A DNA stretch of 64,000 nucleotides from CAYPHY01 sp964410625 (GTDB lineage Bacteria; Chloroflexota; Anaerolineae; Promineifilales; Promineifilaceae): positions 1 through 64,000 of the forward strand of contig CAYPHY010000016.1 of NCBI GenBank assembly GCA_964410625.1, read 5' to 3'. Position numbers and translations under genes: made by a program. The notes under the pieces were generated by a model. That model was not told where the DNA came from, made no database searches, and saw nothing but the letters and a program-made list of their open reading frames with translations. Positions 9,523 through 17,686 of the stretch are shown here, in pieces. Every line of letters begins with the position of its first letter. Within the stretch, counting starts at the first letter, position 1.

Positions 9523-11085
9523 TTAGTGCCGGCGAGCAAGATATCGTTGGGTCAGCGCCGTAGCACAGATAACCAACAAGGCGGAGAGCGCTCCAATCGT
9601 CAGCAGTCGGGCAGGTTGAACCGCAGAAGTTTGCAAAGGCGGGGATAGGTCAACTTGAATAAACTGGGGCTGGTTAGCATCAATTACTGTCTCCGATAGG
9701 GCGGGAGCATTTTGAGAATTTTGAGTTGCTTGTGTCTCGGTTGAGCCTGGTAATGGGCTGCTAGCGGCTTGATATGGTGCAGTTGAGATAGCATTCATGT
9801 AGTAAATCTCACCCTCAACAAGAGAGTCTAGCACAACGTGAATGCGGTTGCCCTGAGCAACAACGATATCAGGGTGATGGGCGGTTACCAATGGGCCCGA
9901 GACAATGATAGGCTCCGGTGGATCCAGCCACCGACCAGAGGAATTAGCACTATAATAAACCGCATTTGGATAGCTGCCTCCTCGTAGCTGGACGATCAGA
10001 TAATTCGTCCCTTCGGCATCGGCCGCCATGGCGTCCCACCCGGCTCTGGATGCTCTGTCACCAAAGATTCGCTCGGTCGTCCCCCAAGTCTCGCCGTCAT
10101 CGTTGGATGACCGAGTGCACCGGTTGGTTACCTGACCGCACACCCAGACGGCTGATAACCGGTTTTGCCTGGAAATCCCCAAACTAACAGTACCCTGTAT
10201 CTCGTCAGGAGTCTTTGCTTCAGCAAGCAATAAAGGATTGGACCAACGTTCACCGTTCTCGTCGTCCGAATAGGCATACCAAACACGCGTACCAGCCCAA
10301 CCGGAGAGTGGTGATGCTTCAAACCAGGCGACGTGTTTGCGGCCGTTCTCACCCAAAACCAGTTGCGGAGAGACGTGACGATGGATTGAATCCTGAGGAG
10401 ACTCTGAAATTTCGACCGGTGAAGTCCAGATGTTGCCACCATCACTTGATTGAAGGTAGTGGATGAACCCGTCAGCGTTTACCGCAGCGTAAACGACATG
10501 AAGCCGCCCTGTGTTGTCAATTACAATTTGTGGTCGCTCAATTGGCGCTTGCTCAGCCAGGATATAAGGAGGATTCCAGGCTCTTGCAGATGCGGCCGCA
10601 TTAGAAATATGTGCCTGGCTGTAAAGCAGACCGTTTTCGCTCGACCAGATAAGATGTAGAAAACCTTGATTATCAACCGCAACATCTGGATATTCGAATA
10701 TGCTGCCGTCTTGGGTAGCGAATATGTCGAGTGGTTGTGACCAAGCCTGGCCGTCATATTGGCGATAGAAGATGGCATCTCCGCGCACATTCTCCGAATC
10801 GGAGACACGGTTCGGATCGAGTTCCAGCCAGAAGACGTGGACGTTTCCCCATTGGTCGGCCGCAACTGTGGGCAGCGAGGAGGGAAGACTGGGTGAGTTA
10901 CTTAAGTTCATCGGTTCTGACCAGATAAGCGGCTGGGGCTGGGCAGCAACATGCTGCACAGACAGCCCGATTACGAACAGCGCCAAAATGAAACCTCTAT
11001 TCTGTGCTAAAAACCGTAACGGCATTCGGTTAACAACCGCGCAGTTCATTTTAAGAGGTAAGTCAAGCATTTTTACGGGCAACAT
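9523..11085 (-). CDS. Secreted BNR/Asp-box propeller protein with C-terminal membrane anchor
   Basis: A 520-residue exported protein. A signal-type segment (GFILALFVIGLSV, then HVAAQ) is followed by a beta-propeller with Asp-boxes, for example SSDGGNIWTSPV, SNDDGETWG and SDDENGERWSNP. A low-complexity Ser/Thr/Gln stretch and a single C-terminal helix (IGALSALLVICATALTQRYL) with a basic tail follow, so the propeller would sit outside the membrane. The sialidase arginine triad and FRIP box are not obvious, so enzyme activity is not claimed. A longer relative lies at 19405-22293. Several in-frame ATGs (11085, 11070, 11049, 11025) precede the signal, and the true start is uncertain. Confidence 0.75.
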   Translation of the reverse strand: MLPVKMLDLPLKMNCAVVNRMPLRFLAQNRGFILALFVIGLSVQHVAAQPQPLIWSEPMNLSNSPSLPSSLPTVAADQWGNVHVFWLELDPNRVSDSENVRGDAIFYRQYDGQAWSQPLDIFATQDGSIFEYPDVAVDNQGFLHLIWSSENGLLYSQAHISNAAASARAWNPPYILAEQAPIERPQIVIDNTGRLHVVYAAVNADGFIHYLQSSDGGNIWTSPVEISESPQDSIHRHVSPQLVLGENGRKHVAWFEASPLSGWAGTRVWYAYSDDENGERWSNPLLLAEAKTPDEIQGTVSLGISRQNRLSAVWVCGQVTNRCTRSSNDDGETWGTTERIFGDRASRAGWDAMAADAEGTNYLIVQLRGGSYPNAVYYSANSSGRWLDPPEPIIVSGPLVTAHHPDIVVAQGNRIHVVLDSLVEGEIYYMNAISTAPYQAASSPLPGSTETQATQNSQNAPALSETVIDANQPQFIQVDLSPPLQTSAVQPARLLTIGALSALLVICATALTQRYLARRH

Positions 11086-11097
11086 GACATTGTGGCT

Positions 11098-12261
11098 CTA
11101 GCGTCTACCAAATGATTGAGCGAATATTGACATTGCGCCTCGATCCATAATGGCCTGCCTTGGTTCCATTCGAGCGTATCGCGCGGTGCTCTTGCGAACG
11201 AGCGCTGCATCTCCCTTCCGGTGTGCTTCAAAGGCGAGGTGGCGGTACGCGTTGCCAAGGATACGATTCCGGTGTTTGGTATAGTGTTGGCTTCTAGGAG
11301 GAAGTGACGTAAACATAAATTCCAAGGCTTCTACCCCACTTACCCAACCAAACCAAGATGTCGCTAGATAAGTAACACATAATTCAATGAATGAGGCATA
11401 TGCCTCAGGTTGGAGATCACAGGCGCCAACTTCCAATGCTTGGAGGATATGGTCTCTAGACTCATCCAACTTACCCAGCATGAAACACCTGCAACTAGCA
11501 GATAGGTGGAGTTTAGCGATTTGGCGACGCAACTTGCTCCCAGATGCTCCTTCTGCAAGGAAAAGTGTTCTCCTGGCGATAGCTTTTTGAACAGCCATCA
11601 GATCATTCTGGGCTATAAAGCTAATATTCTCCTTGGCTGTCTTGGAACTCGAATAATGTCGATATGACACCAATGGTTGCCGCAAATTGGCAACTTCGCC
11701 AGCTTCTGCCAGACGAAGCCAGAGATCATAGTCCTCCGCGGTGCCAAATTGGCTGTCATATCCGCCGATCCGGCTGAGTACACTTCGTCGCATCATGACG
11801 GCAGGATGGCAGAAGTGATTACCAAAAAGCAAATGCTCTTGCAGGTCTGCATTCTCAAGAGGAAACTGCTGTATTTCGAGAGGTTTCCCCCGCTCGTCGA
11901 TTTTTTGGTACGCGCAACCGAGGAGTCCGATCAGCGGATACGAATCGAGAAAGCTTATCTGTTTGAATAAACGGTCAGGATGGGCTACGTCATCAGCATC
12001 ATGACGAGCAATATATTCACTCTCAGCTAGCGCGATTCCCATATTCAGCGATGCTACTAATCCCAGGTTACATCCGTTATTGACAATGCGTAAGCGAGAA
12101 TCCGTAAAGCTCTTCAATATCTCAAGTGACTCGTCAACACTTCCATCATTAATAGCTATCAACTCGAAATCGCTAAATGTCTGCGTAAACAAACTTGTAA
12201 TTGCATCCTTGAGGAAGGGTGCACAATTATAGACAGGGAGTAATATGCTTACTCGAGGCAT
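11098..12261 (-). CDS. Glycosyltransferase family 2 with helical C-terminal extension
   Basis: A 387-residue protein. The first about 230 residues are a GT2 domain: VSILLPVYNCAPFLKDAI, AINDGSVDES, and RHDADDVAHPDR with the DXD metal site. The remaining about 150 residues are helical and Ala/Leu-rich with TPR-like spacing (repeated KLHLSA.., AYRHLAFEA), so they may mediate protein contacts. It ends 12 bases before the BNR gene and lies seven bases downstream of a closely related GT2 with the same architecture. Base composition here is AT-rich compared with the right half of the window. Confidence 0.86.
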   Translation of the reverse strand: MPRVSILLPVYNCAPFLKDAITSLFTQTFSDFELIAINDGSVDESLEILKSFTDSRLRIVNNGCNLGLVASLNMGIALAESEYIARHDADDVAHPDRLFKQISFLDSYPLIGLLGCAYQKIDERGKPLEIQQFPLENADLQEHLLFGNHFCHPAVMMRRSVLSRIGGYDSQFGTAEDYDLWLRLAEAGEVANLRQPLVSYRHYSSSKTAKENISFIAQNDLMAVQKAIARRTLFLAEGASGSKLRRQIAKLHLSASCRCFMLGKLDESRDHILQALEVGACDLQPEAYASFIELCVTYLATSWFGWVSGVEALEFMFTSLPPRSQHYTKHRNRILGNAYRHLAFEAHRKGDAALVRKSTARYARMEPRQAIMDRGAMSIFAQSFGRR

Positions 12262-12268
12262 AGGTCAA

Positions 12269-13477
12269 TTACTGTGATAGACGGTGCTTTAGATGACGGA
12301 TATGATCGGCTTGTGTTGAACCTATTAATGTTTCAAGGAGAATTGATCTTACACCTGAGTTTAACAAAATTGCAGGATCGTACCTAATGGCGTAAATAAA
12401 GAAATCTCTTGCTTTTGACAAACATTTGTTTTGGTAAGCACGAAAACCTTCACGACAATGTATCTTACTGAATATCTTATTCTTGTGCTTCGTAAGAAAT
12501 TTAGCTCTCGCAGGCAAATTAGAGAACATAGTTGTTAGGAATTTTAAGTGGCCTTCAATATTATTCTCAACCCAGGTTGGTAGAACTATATCTACCATCG
12601 CGTTTACAATGTATTTGTCTTCTTCTAACACTTCAGGGGCGAGCTGAACTAGTCTTTGTAGATAATGCTTTCCAGTATCAATTGTTTGGTTCGCATATGC
12701 TATACACGCTGCTCGGAACAGTTGTTTTCCTAACAGCTGTGTTCGTTTTTCAGGATCTAGATTTCGAACTGCGTAATCTCGCAACAGGGCATCCTCGAGC
12801 GCTGCGACCGCACTGCCTGCTTGTGTTACAGCTCGTTTCGTGCTAATAGCTTTGGGGGAAATACTATAATTGTATAATGGCTCTTGTAGATTGGCCATGC
12901 GTGTTAATTCGACTAGCCGTAGCCAAAGGTCATAATCTTGCGAAAACAGGAATTCTTTACGATATCCTCCAACAGCCCGTAGGAACTTCGCTCGAACCAT
13001 AATTGACCCGTGGCAAAAGGGATTGGACTCCCACATTACCTGTCTAATTACTTTATCTTCTGCAGGAGGAAATACTTCACTGATGAAGTTCCTCAAGGAG
13101 TTCACTACATTGTAGGCAGTGCCTAATAAACCCAGATCAGGATTCGCTTCAAGATACCGTATCTGCTCAGCTAATCTCCTATTATTCGACCAATCATCCG
13201 CGTCTTGTCGAGCGATAAAGTTACCCCGAGCATAACTTATTCCAAGATTGAGTGACTGCGTTAGACCGATGTTTGTCTCGTTCCGAAACAAACAAATTCG
13301 AGGATCAGTCACATCATACAATTGAAGGATGTCCCAGGTCGAGTCCAATGAGCCGTCATCAATGATGATGAATTCGAAATCAGTGAACGTTTGATCAAGA
13401 ATGCTCTCAACCGCCTGTCGCAAGTAACGCTCGCCATTGAAAACGCTCATTACTACAGAAACCTGGGGAACATTCAT
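12269..13477 (-). CDS. Glycosyltransferase family 2 with helical C-terminal extension (paralog)
   Basis: A GT2 enzyme of about 402 residues. The start is placed at the ATG at 13477 (MNVPQVSVVMSVFNG); eight extra residues from 13501 are possible. It carries FIIIDDGSLDST and ARQDADDWSN with DXD, then a C-terminal helical region as in the neighbouring gene at 11098-12261. The shared architecture, adjacency and matching motif order (GNFIARQDADD against SEYIARHDADD) point to tandem duplication with divergence. The gene is markedly AT-rich and I saw no CGGCCG in it, consistent with a recently acquired cassette. Confidence 0.86.
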   Translation of the reverse strand: MNVPQVSVVMSVFNGERYLRQAVESILDQTFTDFEFIIIDDGSLDSTWDILQLYDVTDPRICLFRNETNIGLTQSLNLGISYARGNFIARQDADDWSNNRRLAEQIRYLEANPDLGLLGTAYNVVNSLRNFISEVFPPAEDKVIRQVMWESNPFCHGSIMVRAKFLRAVGGYRKEFLFSQDYDLWLRLVELTRMANLQEPLYNYSISPKAISTKRAVTQAGSAVAALEDALLRDYAVRNLDPEKRTQLLGKQLFRAACIAYANQTIDTGKHYLQRLVQLAPEVLEEDKYIVNAMVDIVLPTWVENNIEGHLKFLTTMFSNLPARAKFLTKHKNKIFSKIHCREGFRAYQNKCLSKARDFFIYAIRYDPAILLNSGVRSILLETLIGSTQADHIRHLKHRLSQ

Positions 13478-13511
13478 GATTATACTCACGGATACATGCA
13501 TTCTTTTATAG

Positions 13512-14588
13512 CTATAGTAAACGGAGATAGCTATGTAGAAGAGTCATACGTTTCAAAGAGTTCTTAAGCCTTTGGGACGCTGACCTCATGTTGTAATGCC
13601 CTTGAGCAAGAACATACATTTTCCATAATGGTTGAATGTCAATTACCGACCAATCCAGTTTTCTCTTGATAGTTGCACGCGCTTCAGCACCTTGCTTTCT
13701 TCGCAAATTCCTGTCTGGTGCCGTCTTAGCTATATAATTGACAAACTGATTTTCTATATCCTCTGGCACTAAAATGTAGCCATTGTGTTCATTTACTAAT
13801 ATTTCTGGAACGATTCCTACAGGTGTTGAAAATACACATACCTCACAGCTCATTGCCTCTATTACAGGATAAGGAACCCCTTCTTGTCGGCTAGTACATA
13901 TATAATAGTCGAGACTTGAAAAGAACTGAGGGAGTAACGATTCGGGCAGATAAGGTTCTATAAGAATTAGATCACGGAGATCATCCGGGACGATATTATT
14001 AGTCCAGCCCTGCCCTGACATGCGCAAGACAAACGATATGCCAGTACGTCTCAACATGGATAAGCACTTCCATAACCGATCCAGTCCCTTTCGTCCCATC
14101 TGATCCGATGATGCTTTGCCTGCAAAACCAAGAACTACTGTGTCTTCAGATAGACCCTTTTGTAACAAGAATTCTTCTCTAGCATTATCTTGTCTGAAGA
14201 AAGTATCTGTCTCTAGGCCGAACGGCATCGATCCTATGGGCATATTAGATAATATTCGATGCCTAACATACTCGCGCCATTGAAGCGCACTGGTACAGAC
14301 AGCATCAATGTGACCTAATGCACTCTCAAATGGAGTCCAATCAACCACATGCCATATGGTTAATACGCATGGGATGTAAACATATTTCTGCAAAGCAAAA
14401 AGATCCCATGGTGAAAGAAAGTGAATAATGTCACATTGCTTCTGCAGCACATGCAAATGTCGTAAAGAATCTTCCTGATTTGCTACTAAAACGTGTATAT
14501 CCAACGAGGTGCCAGCTATCTCTGCAAGATGCCTTGCAATCCTACATAGAATCCAACTGTCAGAGTCACAGACAAGCAAGACTCTCAA
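13512..14588 (-). CDS. Glycosyltransferase family 4-like
   Basis: A 358-residue GT-B protein. The N-terminus MRVLLVCDSDSWILCRIARH lacks the common GG loop. The C-domain has VLGFAGKASSDQMGRKG at the donor side and CTSRQEGVPYPVIEAMSCE, followed by STPVGIVPEIL. The EGVPYPVIEA stretch aligns with the GT4 E-x7-E signature. It lies ten bases upstream of the GT2 pair in the AT-rich cassette. The C-terminus ends in a basic patch, which suggests a peripheral membrane position, as is common for such enzymes. Confidence 0.82.
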   Translation of the reverse strand: MRVLLVCDSDSWILCRIARHLAEIAGTSLDIHVLVANQEDSLRHLHVLQKQCDIIHFLSPWDLFALQKYVYIPCVLTIWHVVDWTPFESALGHIDAVCTSALQWREYVRHRILSNMPIGSMPFGLETDTFFRQDNAREEFLLQKGLSEDTVVLGFAGKASSDQMGRKGLDRLWKCLSMLRRTGISFVLRMSGQGWTNNIVPDDLRDLILIEPYLPESLLPQFFSSLDYYICTSRQEGVPYPVIEAMSCEVCVFSTPVGIVPEILVNEHNGYILVPEDIENQFVNYIAKTAPDRNLRRKQGAEARATIKRKLDWSVIDIQPLWKMYVLAQGHYNMRSASQRLKNSLKRMTLLHSYLRLL

Positions 14589-14689
14589 GCGTTACTTCCT
14601 TTTCACGATTCTTGAGCTATCACAACCAACAAATTCCTTTCCGGGATATTTCTTGACTGCGATGTGCGGAATATAAGAAGTAATGTGAT

Positions 14690-15370
14690 TTAACACCAAC
14701 CGACTCGCTTTTCGGCCGTGATAAGGATCGAACTCCAATATTCTTCGCCAAGCCTATAGCGAACCACAAGCTCACTAACAAGGAATTTTAGAAAATTTGG
14801 TACGCGAACCGTATCTAGGAAGTATTGCCACGGTCTGACCTTGTAGCACCCTTCTAAGGCAACCATGCGGAACCCTGCTTTTGTTACTACATCTTGAATC
14901 GATTCACGTGTAAACTGATTGACGTGAGTAGGATCTGTCCAGTGTGCCAAGGCAAGATCGTAGCTGCGAAGGTTATTTGATAGGTTACAGTCCGGTACAG
15001 ATAAAATGACGCCTTTTCGTACACATCGATAAATCTCGCTTAAGATGGCAATGGGATCTGGACAGTGCTCCAAGACCTCAAAGCAAATTGCATAGTCGAA
15101 ACCTTCGGATGCCACAGGTATTTTGTCTGCTGAGCTGCATAGGAAGACTCCGGGCGGTTGCAGCGCCCAGGTATTGTAGGAAACTATATCAATTCCTTGT
15201 GCAAGAAAGCCCTCTTCTCGCAATCGGAGTACATATGCACCTCTTCCACATCCAATATCAATGACAGACATTCCGGGACGCAACAGACGGCGAATCGCAT
15301 GGTATCTTTCAGCATTAATAGTTGAACCCCACGACTTTGCGGCAGGATTGGAAACAGTGTAACTTTTCAT
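14690..15370 (-). CDS. Class I SAM-dependent methyltransferase
   Basis: A 226-residue methyltransferase. SVIDIGCGRGAYVLRL is motif I (GxGxG type), QGIDIVSYN the acidic end of the second strand, and CFEVLEHCPDPIAIL the motif II/III region of the Methyltransf_11/23 group. It lies between the ABC exporter ATPase (gap 119 bases) and a GT4 gene (gap 101 bases). In ABC-dependent O-antigen systems, methylation at the non-reducing end can terminate the chain and be read by the Wzt C-terminal domain. The gene order fits such a role, but this is inference. Confidence 0.82.
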   Translation of the reverse strand: MKSYTVSNPAAKSWGSTINAERYHAIRRLLRPGMSVIDIGCGRGAYVLRLREEGFLAQGIDIVSYNTWALQPPGVFLCSSADKIPVASEGFDYAICFEVLEHCPDPIAILSEIYRCVRKGVILSVPDCNLSNNLRSYDLALAHWTDPTHVNQFTRESIQDVVTKAGFRMVALEGCYKVRPWQYFLDTVRVPNFLKFLVSELVVRYRLGEEYWSSILITAEKRVGWC

Positions 15371-15489
15371 GGGAGATCAGAGATTGGTTTCAGTGTCAAG
15401 AATGAATATGGACTGAATAAGCAGGTTTGAGTTCATATTAGAGCATAAGCCTGTAGCTATCATATCGTGCCTCATTGCATGATCTAGAA

Positions 15490-16767
15490 TCAGGTTTTAC
15501 AGAACCTCCAATCTGACTTCTGAAAAAACACTCCATGTTGTGCTCCAGGAGCATGTCCAGTGCCAAATACATCTGAAGGTTCCACTCGAAATGATGCCGC
15601 ACGGTTTACCCTATCTAGATCTCGATAACCATTCGCTATGATTAAAGTAACGTAATAATTTCCTGGAGTTAGTGCTAGGTTAGGAATTTCGCAAATTATC
15701 TCCCCCGCATAGACATGCTCGGGAAACAGGTTTGTCTCCTGATGTGATGGAGAGAAATTCACTACCCGTTGCCCTAAATTGTTCTCAATCGATACTCCAA
15801 AACGAGGATTACTTATACCTTCAGGGCAGGAGAAACTGGTTTTGATAGCAAGAGTATCACCCATGAGAATCAAATTACTGCTTTCCCCATTGACGTAGAT
15901 TTCAACTCTACGGAGCACAGTTTCCTTCCCATCTTCGCGACCTTTATGAACAAGCAAATCTCCACTATGTTGTGTAACAATTGTCATCTCCGATACATAG
16001 CTCTTAACAACATCTTGCACATCTCCACAAGCAACAATGCTTCCACAACCAATTAGGATGCCCGTCGTACATATACCTTGCACAGCAGCAAGGTTGTGAC
16101 TCACTAGCAGGACTGTGCGTCCTCCCTTGGCTTCCGACTCAATCTTCCTCAAGCACTTCTTCTGAAAGTCCGTATCTCCTACCGCCAACACCTCATCCAC
16201 TAATAAAATCTCAGGCTCCAGGTGGGCGGCGACGGCAAAGGCGAGGCGGACATACATGCCACTACTGTAGCGCTTGACTGGGGTGTCGAGAAATTTCTCA
16301 ATCTCGGCGAAGGCGACGATCTCATCAAACTGGCGGTTGATCTCCTCGCGACGCATACCGAGGATGGCGCCGTTGAGGTAGATGTTCTCGCGGCCGGTCA
16401 GTTCGGGGTGGAAGCCGGTTCCGACTTCGAGCAGGGAAGCAACGCGGCCGTGGATTTCGGCGCGGCCGTTGGTCGGCTCCGTAATCTGGGAGAGAATCTT
16501 CAGCAGAGTGGATTTGCCAGCACCGTTGCGGCCGATAATCCCCACCACTTCACCGCGTTTTACTTCAAAGGAGACATCTTTAAGTGCCCAAAAAACATCA
16601 TCAGATTGCGGATTACGGATTTCGGATTGCGGATTGGTGAAAAAGCGACCGGAGAGGCGGTGGCCAAGGTCTACGACGGCGTCGCGGAGGGTGTCGTGGC
16701 GTTGCTGGGCCTTGCCGATCCGGTATTGCTTACTTAGATTTTCGACGCGAATGGCAATGTCACTCAT
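15490..16767 (-). CDS. wzt: Polysaccharide ABC exporter ATPase with Wzt-type C-terminal domain
   Basis: Energises export of a lipid-linked polysaccharide with the permease encoded six bases upstream. Walker A GRNGAGKS is at 79-86, signature YSSGM at 167-171, Walker B ILLVDE at 187-192 and the H-loop SH at 223-224. Residues about 270-425 form a Wzt_C-like beta-sandwich (VRRVEIYVNGES, NNLGQRVVNFS) that in the family binds the chain terminus. Two oddities are visible. Residues 45-55 (NPQSEIRNPQS) are encoded by a stuttered repeat. The DNA changes from GC-rich with CGGCCG sites to AT-rich just after Walker B, near base 16,200, as if the 3' part had been exchanged. Confidence 0.93.
   Translation of the reverse strand: MSDIAIRVENLSKQYRIGKAQQRHDTLRDAVVDLGHRLSGRFFTNPQSEIRNPQSDDVFWALKDVSFEVKRGEVVGIIGRNGAGKSTLLKILSQITEPTNGRAEIHGRVASLLEVGTGFHPELTGRENIYLNGAILGMRREEINRQFDEIVAFAEIEKFLDTPVKRYSSGMYVRLAFAVAAHLEPEILLVDEVLAVGDTDFQKKCLRKIESEAKGGRTVLLVSHNLAAVQGICTTGILIGCGSIVACGDVQDVVKSYVSEMTIVTQHSGDLLVHKGREDGKETVLRRVEIYVNGESSNLILMGDTLAIKTSFSCPEGISNPRFGVSIENNLGQRVVNFSPSHQETNLFPEHVYAGEIICEIPNLALTPGNYYVTLIIANGYRDLDRVNRAASFRVEPSDVFGTGHAPGAQHGVFFQKSDWRFCKT
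16602..16637. repeat. GGATTGCGGATT stuttered word inside wzt
   Basis: Four near copies of (C)GGATTNCGGATT follow each other and encode NPQSEIRNPQS, residues 45-55 of the ABC ATPase, just before the conserved WALKDVSF strand. Frame is kept. Most Wzt proteins have no such insert here. Confidence 0.8.
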
Positions 16768-16773
16768 AAGGCA

Positions 16774-17643
16774 CTAAACGATATCGGCAAACGTGCGCTC
16801 GGTGCGACGGAAGAAGATCAGGCCGGTCACCAGCACAATAAGCGTAATTAGCACGGAAAGAGTAAATAGTTGGCCGGGCGGCTCCTGGCCGAGCAAGACC
16901 CAGCGAAAGCCCTCAACCACGCCGGTCATGGGATTAAGACCTAGGAGCCAGCGGTATTGCTCCGGGATGAGCGTGCTTCCATAGGCAACCGGCGTGGCGT
17001 AGAGCCAGATTTGCACCAGGAATGGAATGAGATAGTTGATGTCGCGATATTGGACATTCAGCGCGGAGAGCCAGAGGCCAAAGCCGAGTGCTGTAGCCAT
17101 TGAAAGCAGCAGGAAAGCCGGTAAGAGTAGCATGGTTGGCGACAGCGGGAGGCGGTAGATCAAGATCATGATAAGTAGCACGATGAAGGCAATCGCAAAG
17201 TCTACCAGACCACCCAAAGCACCAGAGATGGGGATGATCAGGCGTGGGAAGTAGACCTTGGTGATGAGGTTGGCGCTGCCGACCAGGCTGGTAGAGGAGC
17301 GAGTTAGCGAACCGGCGAAGTATTGCCAGGCGATCAGGCCGGTTAGGGCAAAGACGGGATACGGCACGTCTCCGGACGGGACATCAAGGAGAAGCCCAAA
17401 GAGAACGGTGAAAATGGCGGTCGTCAGCAGTGGCTGTAGGAGTATCCAGAGGACGCCAAGAGCGGTTTGCTTGTAGCGGACTTTGACATCGCGCCAGACG
17501 AGGAAGTAGAGCAATTCACGGTAGTGCCAGAGGCGATCTAGTTGGAGCGAGATGCCGCGAGAGGGCTGGATCACCAGTATTGGCAGTTGTTCTGGTTCGC
17601 TTGTTTGCGGTTGGGGAAGCTGTTTTTCGATAAGGGTACTCAT
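16774..17643 (-). CDS. wzm: Polysaccharide ABC exporter permease
   Basis: An ABC-2 type membrane permease of 289 residues with about six transmembrane segments. The amphipathic N-terminal helix LLYFLVWRDVKVRYKQT and the following GVLWILLQPL are hallmarks of the Wzm/TagG/RfbA group. It forms the channel that moves undecaprenyl-linked glycan across the inner membrane with the Wzt-type ATPase directly downstream. Composition is GC-rich with CGGCCG sites, like the genes to its right and unlike the cassette to its left. The start MSTLIEK at 17643 follows 43 bases after the end of the upstream gene. Confidence 0.93.
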   Translation of the reverse strand: MSTLIEKQLPQPQTSEPEQLPILVIQPSRGISLQLDRLWHYRELLYFLVWRDVKVRYKQTALGVLWILLQPLLTTAIFTVLFGLLLDVPSGDVPYPVFALTGLIAWQYFAGSLTRSSTSLVGSANLITKVYFPRLIIPISGALGGLVDFAIAFIVLLIMILIYRLPLSPTMLLLPAFLLLSMATALGFGLWLSALNVQYRDINYLIPFLVQIWLYATPVAYGSTLIPEQYRWLLGLNPMTGVVEGFRWVLLGQEPPGQLFTLSVLITLIVLVTGLIFFRRTERTFADIV

Positions 17644-17686
17644 TGAGTGAATTGTACTGTATGGTGCTTTTGGGCCGAGTTTCTAA

